Made by a program: the position numbers and the translations under genes | Part shown: positions 35,958 to 44,670 of the stretch, in pieces | Layout: each line of letters opens with the position of its first letter | Position numbering within the stretch: position 1 is the first letter of the stretch | Assembly: GCF_001296045.1 (NCBI RefSeq) | Contig: NZ_LJHS01000005.1 | Location: 372,001 to 436,000 of the forward strand | Reading direction: 5' to 3' | DNA length: 64,000 bases | Source of the DNA: Rhizobium sp. AAP43 | GTDB taxonomy: Bacteria > Pseudomonadota > Alphaproteobacteria > Rhizobiales > Rhizobiaceae | Notes under the pieces: generated by a model | Database searches by the model: none | What the model was told of the DNA's origin: nothing | The model's input: only the letters and a program-made list of their open reading frames with translations

Positions 35958-36605
35958 ATGACCGAAGATCGCTGCCGTCTCGTTCTCATCGTTCCCGATA
36001 TTGCCGATCCGGCCGAATGCGCAAGGATCGTTGGCGATGCGCTGCGCGGCGGCGACGTGGCCTCGGTGATTATCCCCTCTTATGGCCGCGACGACGCGAC
36101 CTTCCAGAAAGCGGCGGAAGCGCTGGTGCCGGTTATCCAGGCTGCGGGTGCGGCGGCACTGGTCGTCGACGACAGCCGGACTGCGGGACGAGTGAAGGCT
36201 GATGGCTTGCATGTGACCGGCAATGCCGCAGCGCTTGCGGAAGCCGTCGAAAAGCATGCGCCCAAGCTGATCGTCGGTGGTGGCAATGCCATGGACCGCG
36301 ATCATGCGCTGCAGATCGGCGAGGCGCAGCCCGACTATGTTTTCTTCGGCAAGCTGGACGGCGACATCAAGCCTGAAGCACATTCGAAGAATGTGGCACT
36401 CGGCGAGTGGTGGTCGGCGATGATCGAGATCCCGTGCATCGTCATGGGCGGCACAGACCCGGCTTCTGCCGTCGTCGTGGCAGCCAGCGGGGTGGAATTT
36501 GTGGCCCTTGGCAAGGCCGTTTTCGAAGATCCTGCAAACGCCGCTGTGATCGTTGCACGGGTGAATGCGGAACTTGACGAAAAAGCGCCACGGTTTGAAG
36601 CTTAG
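35958..36605 (+). CDS. Thiamine phosphate synthase-like protein
   Basis: 215 residues with the ThiE TIM-barrel outline: CRLVLIVPD, ALRGGDVASVIIP, LVVDDSRTAGRVKADGLHV, and the phosphate loop area IVMGGTDPASAVVVAASG. Several pyrophosphate-binding ThiE residues are not obvious, and no thi genes are near, so this may be a paralogue with another role. Eight bases separate it from the SEL1-repeat gene; the two are probably co-transcribed. Confidence 0.8.
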   Translation: MTEDRCRLVLIVPDIADPAECARIVGDALRGGDVASVIIPSYGRDDATFQKAAEALVPVIQAAGAAALVVDDSRTAGRVKADGLHVTGNAAALAEAVEKHAPKLIVGGGNAMDRDHALQIGEAQPDYVFFGKLDGDIKPEAHSKNVALGEWWSAMIEIPCIVMGGTDPASAVVVAASGVEFVALGKAVFEDPANAAVIVARVNAELDEKAPRFEA

Positions 36606-36613
36606 ACCGCGTC

Positions 36614-37804
36614 ATGCGCCAAACCTCGCCAATCCTTCGCCTGATTTGTACAGCCCTTGCCGGGGTCGTGCTTTCGTTGTCTGCGGCCCAGGCCCAGGAG
36701 GATGAAGGCCTCGATATCGGTGATGCGCCGGTCATTATGCCCGCAGATCCAGCGGATGCCGGAACCATTGAGCGCGGCCTCGGCGGTGGCGGGCCGGACA
36801 ATTCGGGCGATGCCAGAGCGCTCGACCGCAATGCGCGTGATTCGGCCCCTCCGGTCGTCAAGGGTGCGAAGGTCTCTCCTGATGGCGGAAAAGAAGAGCT
36901 TCAGGGCATCAATATCTTCCTGCGCATGGGAACGCCGTTGCCCGAGCTTCCACTGGAGCGGCCATTCGCGGACGAACCGGACGAGGCTTATGGCGCGTTC
37001 CAGCGCGGCCTGTTCCTAACGGCGGTCGACAAGGCGCTGCCGCGCGCTCAACTCGGCGATCCGGCGGCACAAACGTTGCTGGCTGAAATCATGTCGCGGG
37101 GCTTGGGCGTCAAGCGCGATCCGAAGGGAGCGGCCTTCTGGTATGCTCAGGCAGCCCAGGGCGGCGATCCGGCCGCGATGTTCAAATACGCGCTGATGAT
37201 GATGGAGGGTCGGGTCGTCGAGCAGGACAAGGCCAAGGCCGACGACTATATGCGCCGTGCCGCCGAAGCCGGAAACGCTTCGGCGCAGTTCAACTGGGCG
37301 CAGATCCTGGTCTCTGAAAATCCCGGCGTGCGCGGCCTCACCATGGCCATGCCCTTTTACGAGAAAGCAGCCGAGCAGGGGATCGCTGATGCGCAATATG
37401 CGCTGGCGCAGGTCTATTCGGCGCTGAAGGAAATCCCGCAGGAAAAGAAGAACCGCGCCCGCGAATGGATGGAGCGTGCCGCGCGGGCCGGTTTTGATAC
37501 CGCACAGCTCGATATGGGCCTGTGGCAGGTGAACGGCTATAATGGTCCGCGCGACTACGAGAAGGGCTATCGCTGGCTGAGCATTGCCGCCAAGCGTGGC
37601 AATGTCGTTGCGCAGAACCGGCTGGCGCATCTCTATATCAACGCGCTCGGCACGGCACCCAATCCCGTCGAAGCGGCGAAGTGGTATGTGCTGTCGCGTC
37701 GCGCGGGTCTCAAGGATGTCGGGCTTGAGGATTTCTATCTTGGCCTGAACGAGGACCAGCAGAAGCAGGCCATTGACCAGGCCAACCGGTTCCGGAGGGG
37801 TTAA
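36614..37804 (+). CDS. Exported SEL1-repeat protein
   Basis: 396 residues. Signal peptide (LICTALAGVVLSLSAAQAQ), an acidic Gly/Asp linker, then about six SEL1-type repeats from residue 135 (DPAAQTLLAEIMSRGLGVKR, GGDPAAMFKYALMMMEGR, GNASAQFNWAQILVSE, GIADAQYALAQVYSAL, GFDTAQLDMGLWQVNG, GNVVAQNRLAHLYINALG). Such solenoids act as periplasmic scaffolds; the relatives ExoR and PodJ in this group are regulators of polysaccharide or polarity, but nothing here shows that it does this. Follows the ThiE-like gene by 8 bases. Confidence 0.87.
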   Translation: MRQTSPILRLICTALAGVVLSLSAAQAQEDEGLDIGDAPVIMPADPADAGTIERGLGGGGPDNSGDARALDRNARDSAPPVVKGAKVSPDGGKEELQGINIFLRMGTPLPELPLERPFADEPDEAYGAFQRGLFLTAVDKALPRAQLGDPAAQTLLAEIMSRGLGVKRDPKGAAFWYAQAAQGGDPAAMFKYALMMMEGRVVEQDKAKADDYMRRAAEAGNASAQFNWAQILVSENPGVRGLTMAMPFYEKAAEQGIADAQYALAQVYSALKEIPQEKKNRAREWMERAARAGFDTAQLDMGLWQVNGYNGPRDYEKGYRWLSIAAKRGNVVAQNRLAHLYINALGTAPNPVEAAKWYVLSRRAGLKDVGLEDFYLGLNEDQQKQAIDQANRFRRG

Positions 37805-37846
37805 GGTCACATACCGCCGATCGCCGTCTGGGGGAGGGCGGAAGAG

Positions 37847-39124
37847 ATGGACCTGATTGACCTGTTCCAGAGACTGGGCCTTGCGATTGCAATTGGCGCT
37901 GCCATTGGCGTCGAGCGGCACTGGCGTGAGCGCGAGGAGCCAGACGGGGCGCGGATCGCCGGGATCCGGACCTTCACTCTGATCGGCATGACCGGCGGCC
38001 TTGCCGGCCTGATCGAGACATCGCTCGGATCATCTGCGTTGCCAGGTCTTGTTGTTGCGGCGTTTCTCATTGCCGTCAGTTCGGCGCTGCTGCGTTTTGC
38101 TTTGCTGGAAGCGGAGGGGCAGAACCGTTTCAGCGCAACGACCGTGATTGCGGCCATAGCCGCCTTTGCGCTGGGCGTGCTGGCCGTGCTGGGCGACATG
38201 GTGATTGCGTCGGCGGCAGGAGCGGCGACGGTTGTCGTGCTTTCCAGTCGCGAGTTCCTGCATCAGTCGATCCGGCGGCTGACCTGGCCTGAGTTGCGTT
38301 CCGCTGTCCTGCTGCTCGCCATGGGTTTCCTGCTGCTGCCGCTGATCCCATCGCAACCTTACGGCCCCTTTGGCGGCGTCTCGCCCCGTAGTCTGGTCGT
38401 TCTGGTGATCATCCTCGCATCGATTTCCTTCATCGGCTATGTCGCGGTGCGTTTGCTTGGGCCGGGTCAGGGCAATCTCGTCGCCGGTGCAGTTGGTGGG
38501 CTGGTGTCTTCGACAGCAACGACACTCGCTTTCGCCCAGCGCAGCGTGGCAGAAGGTTCAGCCGCGGGGCTCGCGGCCGGTGCCGTGGCTGCAGGTGGCG
38601 TATCGTTGATCCGCACCGGATTTCTGGTGGTCGCCCTTGCGCCATCGCTTGCCTCCGAACTTCTGCCCTCACTCCTCTTGGCCGGGCTGGCGATGGGTGG
38701 CGCAGCGTTGCTGCTTGCCGGGCGTGGCGGAGCGGTGGTCGAGGGGGAGAACAAGGCAGACCCGCCGGCCAATCCGTTCGAACTGGGCCAGGTGGTCCGC
38801 ATGGCGCTGCTGATTGCAGTGATTGCTTTTCTTGCGCGGGCCGGAAGCAGTGTCTTTGGCGATCGGGGGCTATATGTGGTCTCAGCACTCTCGGCGCTTG
38901 CGGATGTCGATGCCGCAACGGTCACCGTGTCTGGCATGCTCGACCGGGTCTCCGGTCCTGTTGCGAGCCATGCCATCGGGATTGCGGTCATCGCCAACAT
39001 GCTGGCCAAAGCGGGCTATGCTGTCGTGGCTGGCAGCCGGCCCTTCGCCGTCATCGTCTGTGTCGTCTCGGCAATCGCGCTTGGCGTCGGGCTCCTGGCG
39101 CCGCTTACGACAGGGCTGCTCTGA
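37847..39124 (+). CDS. MgtC/DUF4010 membrane protein
   Basis: 425 residues. GGAGGGCGGAAGAG lies just before ATG at 37847. The N-terminal part is an MgtC/SapB domain (LGLAIAIGAAIGVERHWRERE, GIRTFTLIGMTGGLAGLIE), followed by the larger DUF4010 membrane region with about eight more helices (GNLVAGAVGGLVSSTATTLA, LSALADVDAATVTVSGML). Both modules are integral to the inner membrane; the transported species is unknown. 42 bases after the SEL1 gene. Confidence 0.88.
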   Translation: MDLIDLFQRLGLAIAIGAAIGVERHWREREEPDGARIAGIRTFTLIGMTGGLAGLIETSLGSSALPGLVVAAFLIAVSSALLRFALLEAEGQNRFSATTVIAAIAAFALGVLAVLGDMVIASAAGAATVVVLSSREFLHQSIRRLTWPELRSAVLLLAMGFLLLPLIPSQPYGPFGGVSPRSLVVLVIILASISFIGYVAVRLLGPGQGNLVAGAVGGLVSSTATTLAFAQRSVAEGSAAGLAAGAVAAGGVSLIRTGFLVVALAPSLASELLPSLLLAGLAMGGAALLLAGRGGAVVEGENKADPPANPFELGQVVRMALLIAVIAFLARAGSSVFGDRGLYVVSALSALADVDAATVTVSGMLDRVSGPVASHAIGIAVIANMLAKAGYAVVAGSRPFAVIVCVVSAIALGVGLLAPLTTGLL

Positions 39125-39262
39125 CCTCCTGCGTCGTTCGCGAAGGCTTTGCCCCTTGAATTCCGGCGCTATTTGTGGTCTTGAACCCGCCAATCATCGC
39201 CGCCCCATGCGCTACAACCCAGCGCCGCTTCCGGCGAGCGTCAGTCTCAAGGATTTCGTTTC

Positions 39263-40063
39263 ATGGCCCGTTCAGCCCTTCTCAATGTCATGGTTCAGGC
39301 CGCGCTCAAGGCCGGCAAGTCGCTGTCGCGCGATTTCGGTGAGGTGCAGAACCTCCAGGTGTCGGTGAAGGGTCCCGGCGACTTTGTTTCGCAGGCCGAT
39401 TTCCGCGCCGAGAAGATCGTGCGCGAGGAGCTTATGAAAGCCCGCCCAACCTATGGCTTCCTCGGTGAAGAGGGCGACGAGATCAAGGGTAGCGATGGCG
39501 CGCATCGCTGGATTGTCGATCCGCTCGATGGTACGACCAACTTCCTGCACGGCATTCCACAGTTCGCCGTCTCGATCGCGCTTGAGCGCAATGGCGACAT
39601 CGTCGCCGGCGTCATCTTCAACCCGGCGACCGACGAGCTCTACACGACCGAAAAGGGCGGCGGTGCCTTCCTTAATGATCGCCGCATCCGTGTTGGTGCC
39701 CGCAAGGTGCTGTCGGATTGCGTCATCGGCTGTGGCGTGCCGCATCTCGGCCGCGGCCAGCACGGCAAGTTCCTCGTCGAACTGCGCCACGTGATGGGTG
39801 AAGTCTCCGGCGTGCGCCGCATGGGCGCGGCTGCGCTCGACCTCGCCTATGTCGCGGCCGGGCGTCTCGACGGCTTCTGGGAAGCGCAGCTCAATGCCTG
39901 GGACATCGCAGCCGGCCTGCTGTTGATCCGCGAAGCCGGCGGCTTTGTCTCGGATATGAAGGGCGGCCAGGATATGTTCGAGAACGGCACCGTGCTTGCC
40001 GGCAACGAATATATCCGCAAGGCTCTGGAAGAGGTTGTCAACCGGCCGATCCCGCAGGCCTGA
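39263..40063 (+). CDS. suhB: Inositol monophosphatase family protein
   Basis: 266 residues, typical. AAGGA lies 9 bases before ATG at 39263. Metal-binding motifs are complete: GEEGDE, WIVDPLDGTTNFLHG, and WDIAAGLLLIREAGGFVSD. Hydrolyses inositol-1-phosphate and related sugar phosphates; SuhB also acts in rRNA antitermination in other bacteria. Followed after 100 bases by the MotA-like gene. Confidence 0.92.
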   Translation: MARSALLNVMVQAALKAGKSLSRDFGEVQNLQVSVKGPGDFVSQADFRAEKIVREELMKARPTYGFLGEEGDEIKGSDGAHRWIVDPLDGTTNFLHGIPQFAVSIALERNGDIVAGVIFNPATDELYTTEKGGGAFLNDRRIRVGARKVLSDCVIGCGVPHLGRGQHGKFLVELRHVMGEVSGVRRMGAAALDLAYVAAGRLDGFWEAQLNAWDIAAGLLLIREAGGFVSDMKGGQDMFENGTVLAGNEYIRKALEEVVNRPIPQA

Positions 40064-40163
40064 CGCCTGAAAATTCAGGTGAAATTCCCCCGTCTTCTCG
40101 GCTTCAATTCGTCTCAATTTTCCACTAGCCTCCGGCTCAAGATTCCAGGAGGTTGAAGACGAC

Positions 40164-41201
40164 ATGGTAAAAGTGAAGCTGGAGGACGTGGAAGCGGTCG
40201 AGGTCCGGACGGGAGATCACGGCCAGAAGCTCTCCAGCCCGATGCCCTTCTTCACGACGATGGTCATCTTCCTGATCATCGTCGGGTTCATCGCGGCGAT
40301 CCTCTACAGACAGGCTCAGGCCGCCTTTGTGACCAATCCGGGCCTGAATGGCCTGATCCTTGGCGTTCTCGTCATCGGCATCATCCTGGTGTTCAATCAG
40401 GTCTGGGCGCTTCGCCCCGAAGTGCGTTGGTTCAACTCCTTCCGGGCAGCCGGCGACAATGCCGATCGCGTCGGTCGCGATCCGCGCCTTCTGGCGCCGA
40501 TGCGAGCGCTGATCGGCCGTCGTCGCTCCATGGCGATCTCGACGACGGCGCTCCGTTCGATACTCGACTCGATCGGTACGCGTCTTGACGAGTCGCGCGA
40601 CACGACCCGCTATCTGATTGGCCTTCTGGTCTTTCTCGGCCTGCTCGGCACGTTCTGGGGGTTGCTTGGAACGATCGGCTCGATCAACGAGGTGATCCAG
40701 GCGCTCAATCCGACATCCGGCGACAGCAATGACATTCTGCAATCGCTGAAATCCGGCCTGACGGCCCCGCTTGCCGGCATGGGTACGGCGTTTTCGTCGT
40801 CGCTGCTCGGTCTTTCCGGCTCGCTCATCCTCGGATTTCTCGACCTCCAGGCCGGCCGTGCGCAGAACCGCTTCTATACGGAACTGGAAAACTGGCTCTC
40901 CGGCATGACCGATCTCGATTCCGAGCGTGGCTCGATCGATGCGGCAGGCGCCATTGGCGGCGACGAGATGCGGGTGCTGATTGCCGAACTGCAGAAGATC
41001 GCCGGCCGCGATGGCAATGGCGGCAATGACCGCTCGATTGCGGCCATTGCCGGACTTGCCGAAAGCATCCAGGGCCTCGTCAAGAACATGCGCAATGAGC
41101 AGCAGATGCTGCGCGACTGGATCGAGGCACAGCAGGAAGATGCCCGCGCCATGCGCAAGACGCTGGATCGTCTGAACGACAAGATGAGTGGGAGCAAGTA
41201 A
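40164..41201 (+). CDS. MotA/TolQ/ExbB-like proton-channel protein
   Basis: 345 residues. Membrane helices near 30-48 (MVIFLIIVGFIAAIL), 62-82 (GLILGVLVIGIILVF), 150-175 (YLIGLLVFLGLLGTFWGLLGTI) and 195-225 (LTAPLAGMGTAFSSSLLGLSG); the last two match the MotA_ExbB pattern. The C-terminal 100 residues are helical and cytoplasmic. AGGAGG lies unusually far (12 bases) from ATG at 40164. It overlaps the OmpA-like gene by one base, so they form a stator-type pair. Not in a flagellar, Tol or Ton cluster; ZorA is a similar protein, but ZorC/D/E genes are absent here. Function unknown. Confidence 0.87.
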   Translation: MVKVKLEDVEAVEVRTGDHGQKLSSPMPFFTTMVIFLIIVGFIAAILYRQAQAAFVTNPGLNGLILGVLVIGIILVFNQVWALRPEVRWFNSFRAAGDNADRVGRDPRLLAPMRALIGRRRSMAISTTALRSILDSIGTRLDESRDTTRYLIGLLVFLGLLGTFWGLLGTIGSINEVIQALNPTSGDSNDILQSLKSGLTAPLAGMGTAFSSSLLGLSGSLILGFLDLQAGRAQNRFYTELENWLSGMTDLDSERGSIDAAGAIGGDEMRVLIAELQKIAGRDGNGGNDRSIAAIAGLAESIQGLVKNMRNEQQMLRDWIEAQQEDARAMRKTLDRLNDKMSGSK

Positions 41202-42232
41202 TGGCGCTCGGCCGTAACCGGCGCAAGGAACGTGCGGTCGACTACTGGCCCGGCTTCGTCGATGCCCTGTCGACGCTGTTGCTTGCCATCATGTTTCTGC
41301 TCACGGTCTTCGTGCTGGCCCAGTTCATCCTCAGCCGCGAGATTTCCGGCAAGGACGAGGTGATGAACCGGCTCAACAGCCAGATCGCCGAACTCACGCA
41401 GCTGCTCGCCCTTGAAAAGGGCGGAAAGCAGGATCTCGAGGATACGCTTGCGCAACTGCAATCCTCGCTCTCCACTTCGGAATCCGAGCGGTCACGGCTG
41501 CAGATGCTGCTGGAGAGCGGTGCCGGGTCTGCGGGGCAGGCGGCAGTGCGCGTTGGCGAACTGACCTCGGAACTTAATAATGAGCGCCAGGTCAGTGCCC
41601 GCGCCATGAGCCAGATCGAGCTTCTGAACCAGCAGATCGCAGCCTTGCGGGCCCAGATTGCCGCCATTGAAGGCGCGTTGCAGGCGTCTGAAGCGAAGGA
41701 TGAGGCATCGCAGACGCGCATTGCCGATCTCGGTCGCCGTCTCAATGTGGCGCTTGCCCAGCGCGTGCAGGAGCTCAATCGTTATCGCTCTGACTTCTTC
41801 GGACGCTTGCGCGAGATTCTCTCTGACCGCGAAAACATCCGTATTGTCGGCGACCGCTTCGTTTTCCAGTCGGAAGTCCTGTTTCCGGTCGGTGGAGCTG
41901 ACCTGGATGATGCCGGTCGTGCGGAGATGGACAAGCTCGCCAGCGCTATCCTTGAGCTTGCCCGGGAGATCCCCTCGGAGATCAACTGGGTTCTGCGCGT
42001 AGACGGGCATACGGATGCCTCGCCACTGTCGGGCACGGGCCGTTACCGCGACAACTGGGAGCTTTCCTCGGCGCGTGCGACCTCGGTCGTCAAGCATCTG
42101 ATCGGACGCGGTGTTCCGGCCAATCGGCTCGTCGCTGCCGGCTTCGGCGAATACCAGCCGATCACCGAGGGCAATACGCCCGACATTCTGGCCCAAAACC
42201 GGCGCATCGAATTGAAACTCACAGAGCGCTAA
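41201..42232 (+). CDS. MotB/OmpA-like peptidoglycan-binding partner
   Basis: 343 residues, start overlapping the upstream stop (TAATG). One membrane helix near residues 16-46 (YWPGFVDALSTLLLAIMFLL) with an Asp in the position of the proton-binding Asp of MotB/ExbD. A coiled coil of about 130 residues (65-195) follows, and the last 130 residues form an OmpA domain (LRVDGHTDASPL, ELSSARATSVVKHLI, NRRIELKL). With the upstream gene it resembles a peptidoglycan-anchored, proton-driven stator. Terminator at 42245 ends the unit. Confidence 0.9.
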   Translation: MALGRNRRKERAVDYWPGFVDALSTLLLAIMFLLTVFVLAQFILSREISGKDEVMNRLNSQIAELTQLLALEKGGKQDLEDTLAQLQSSLSTSESERSRLQMLLESGAGSAGQAAVRVGELTSELNNERQVSARAMSQIELLNQQIAALRAQIAAIEGALQASEAKDEASQTRIADLGRRLNVALAQRVQELNRYRSDFFGRLREILSDRENIRIVGDRFVFQSEVLFPVGGADLDDAGRAEMDKLASAILELAREIPSEINWVLRVDGHTDASPLSGTGRYRDNWELSSARATSVVKHLIGRGVPANRLVAAGFGEYQPITEGNTPDILAQNRRIELKLTER

Positions 42233-42244
42233 CGGAAACGAACG

Positions 42245-42268
42245 TCCCGCAGGTTGCGGGATGTTTTT
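42245..42268 (+). terminator. Intrinsic terminator of the MotA/OmpA-like unit
   Basis: Stem TCCCGCA/TGCGGGA with loop GGT, then TGTTTTT. It lies 12 bases after the stop. Confidence 0.88.
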
Positions 42269-42332
42269 ATCCGGTTGAGTTACGTGCGCGTAAAGGTAAG
42301 ATCGATCCCACTGCGTAACGGAGGAGGGGCCG

Positions 42333-43979
42333 ATGCGAGAATTTGATATCGTGGTGATCGGCGGCGGGCTTGCGGGCCTTGTGGCCGCAACGGAAGCCGT
42401 CGAGCGGGGCCTATCAGTCGGCCTGATCGATCAGGAGGGCGAGCAGAACCTCGGTGGCCAGGCCTTCTGGTCGTTGGGCGGATTGTTCCTTGTCGACAGC
42501 CCGGAACAGCGCCGGATGGGCATTCGCGACAGTCTTGATCTCGCCCGGCAGGACTGGTTCGGGTCGGCTGGTTTCGACCGGTCCGAAGATTTCTGGCCGC
42601 GCCAATGGGCGGAGGCCTATCTCCAATTTGCCGCGGGCGAGAAGCGCCAATGGCTCCGGCAAAGAGGCATGCGCTGGTTTCCGGTTGTCGGCTGGGCCGA
42701 GCGCGGCGGATTGCTGGCTGATGGACACGGCAATTCGGTGCCGCGCTTCCACCTGACCTGGGGCACAGGCCCTGCAGTGATCGAGCCTTTCGTCAAGGCA
42801 GCGCAGGCGGGAGAGGAGGCCGGCAGCCTGGTCTTTCTGTTTCGCCATCGCGTTGACCGGTTGATTGTGACCAATGGTGCCGTGGTCGGCGTGTCCGGCT
42901 CTGTCCTTGCCCCGGATGCGGTTTCGCGTGGGGCTTCGAGTTCGCGTGCCGTGGTCGGTGAATTCGAGGTGCGGGCGGGTGCCGTGATCGTGGCTTCGGG
43001 CGGGATCGGCGGCAATCATGATCTCGTGCGCAAGCATTGGCCGGTGGACCGGCTTGGTGCACCGCCAGGCTCGATGGTATCAGGCGTGCCTGTCCATGTT
43101 GACGGACGCATGCTGTCGGTTGCGACCGAGGCCGGCGGAACCGTGATCAATGGTGACCGCATGTGGCACTATGCCGAGGGGCTCAAGAACTGGGACCCGA
43201 TCTGGCCCAATCACGGTATCCGCATTCTGCCCGGGCCATCATCCTTCTGGTGCGATGCCGACGGCAATCGGTTTGCGCCACCAGCGCTTCCGGGTTTTGA
43301 TACGCTTGCCACCGTCAAGGCGATCCGCAGCCGCGGCGATGATTATTCCTGGTTCATCCTCAATCGGGCCATCATCAAGAAGGAGTTTGCGCTTTCCGGT
43401 TCGGAGCAAAACCCTGACCTGACGGGCAAGGATATACCGCTTCTGATGAAACGGTTCGGCCGGAATCCGCCGGGGCCGGTGCAAGCCTTCATGGACAAAG
43501 GCGAGGATTTCGTCGTTCGCGATACGCTGGAAGACCTGGTCGTCGGCATGAACGAGCTCTCCGGCGAGCACCGGCTTGGCATTCACCATTTACGCCGGCA
43601 AATTGAAGCACGCGACAGGCAACTCGCCAACCCGTTCAGCAAGGACATCCAGGTTACCGCGATCAACGGCGCACGCCGCTATCTCGGCGACCGATTGCTG
43701 CGGACAGCCAAGCCGAAGCCGCTGCTGGATCCTTCCGCCGGGCCGCTGATCGGCGTGCGTCTACATATCCTCACCCGCAAGACGCTAGGAGGTTTACACA
43801 CGGATCTGCAGGGCAGGGTTCTCGGCGCAGATAATGCGCCGGTGCCGGGGCTCTACGCTGCCGGCGAAGTCTCGGGCTTCGGCGGCGGCGGCATGCATGG
43901 CTACAATGCGCTTGAAGGCACGTTCCTGGGCGGCTGCCTGTTTTCAGGTCGCGTTGCCGGGAGAAGTGCGGGTCGGTAA
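42333..43979 (+). CDS. FAD-binding dehydrogenase (fumarate reductase/KstD family)
   Basis: 548 residues. GGAGGAGGGG lies just before ATG at 42333. N-terminal FAD motif DIVVIGGGLAGLVAATEA and the C-terminal FAD segment AAGEVSGFGGGGMHGYNALEG are clear; the middle part (GGIGGNHDLVRKHWP) belongs to FAD_binding_2. Members oxidise or reduce steroid or succinate-like substrates; the particular substrate is not evident. Cytoplasmic, no heme or Fe-S partner nearby. Own promoter likely after the preceding terminator. Confidence 0.88.
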   Translation: MREFDIVVIGGGLAGLVAATEAVERGLSVGLIDQEGEQNLGGQAFWSLGGLFLVDSPEQRRMGIRDSLDLARQDWFGSAGFDRSEDFWPRQWAEAYLQFAAGEKRQWLRQRGMRWFPVVGWAERGGLLADGHGNSVPRFHLTWGTGPAVIEPFVKAAQAGEEAGSLVFLFRHRVDRLIVTNGAVVGVSGSVLAPDAVSRGASSSRAVVGEFEVRAGAVIVASGGIGGNHDLVRKHWPVDRLGAPPGSMVSGVPVHVDGRMLSVATEAGGTVINGDRMWHYAEGLKNWDPIWPNHGIRILPGPSSFWCDADGNRFAPPALPGFDTLATVKAIRSRGDDYSWFILNRAIIKKEFALSGSEQNPDLTGKDIPLLMKRFGRNPPGPVQAFMDKGEDFVVRDTLEDLVVGMNELSGEHRLGIHHLRRQIEARDRQLANPFSKDIQVTAINGARRYLGDRLLRTAKPKPLLDPSAGPLIGVRLHILTRKTLGGLHTDLQGRVLGADNAPVPGLYAAGEVSGFGGGGMHGYNALEGTFLGGCLFSGRVAGRSAGR

Positions 43980-44020
43980 GGGATTGGGCCGGGAACGGCT
44001 AATCATTCAGGAGAGTTCTG

Positions 44021-44638
44021 GTGTCTGTGTGCGATCACCAGCAGGCTATGCTCGCTCGACTTTCTTGCATCGTCATGCGCAGCCCGGTCTTGCGCCCCAT
44101 CCTTGATCGTTGGCATGACATGGCGCTGCCGGATTGTTGGCTGGTCGCTGGCGGGCTGGCACAGAGCGTCTGGAACGATTCCTTCGGGATGGATCCGTTG
44201 CACGGTATCGCCGATATTGATCTCGTATATTTCGATCCTGAAGATCTGACTGAGCAGGGGGAAGCGCAAAATGCGAACCGACTCGGCGAGGTTTTCCGCG
44301 AGTTGCCTGTCCGCCTCGATGTCAAAAACGAGGCTCGGGTGCATTTGTGGTATGCAGCCAAGTTCGGCGCGGCCATTTCGCCGTATTGCTCGACCCTCGA
44401 CGCCATCACCACGTTTCCGACAACTGCGACTGCCGTGGGCATCAGGCCTGCAGGGGCGGATATTGCGCTTGTTGCGCCGTTCGGGCTGGACGACCTGATG
44501 GGATGTGTCGTCCGCCCCAACAAAAAGCAGATCACGCGCGACATCTATGAGGCCAAGTTTCGCCGGTGGATCCGGTATTGGCCAGATCTGACAATCGTTG
44601 CTTGGGATGATGTGCCGGAAGTGGCAGATATCGGCTGA
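44021..44638 (+). CDS. Nucleotidyltransferase-like protein (DUF925 type)
   Basis: 205 residues from GTG at 44021; GGAGAG is 6 bases upstream. The nucleotidyltransferase signature is VAGGLAQSVWN with ADIDLVYFD, where two Asp form the DxD metal site. The rest (LYAAKFGAAISPY-like YAAKFGAAI, TTFPTTATAVGIR, APFGLDDLMGCVVRPNK) matches the DUF925/NTP_transf_6 group. Substrate unknown. It starts 41 bases after the FAD dehydrogenase and converges with the ABC exporter gene. Confidence 0.85.
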   Translation: MSVCDHQQAMLARLSCIVMRSPVLRPILDRWHDMALPDCWLVAGGLAQSVWNDSFGMDPLHGIADIDLVYFDPEDLTEQGEAQNANRLGEVFRELPVRLDVKNEARVHLWYAAKFGAAISPYCSTLDAITTFPTTATAVGIRPAGADIALVAPFGLDDLMGCVVRPNKKQITRDIYEAKFRRWIRYWPDLTIVAWDDVPEVADIG

Positions 44639-44670
44639 TCAAACACGGATTCCGGCGCGTGAAATGCGTC

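Noticed and set aside
40164..42232. Zorya antiphage defence system
   Set aside because: Only ZorA/B-like proteins are present; no ZorC, ZorD or ZorE genes lie near, and the flanks are housekeeping genes.
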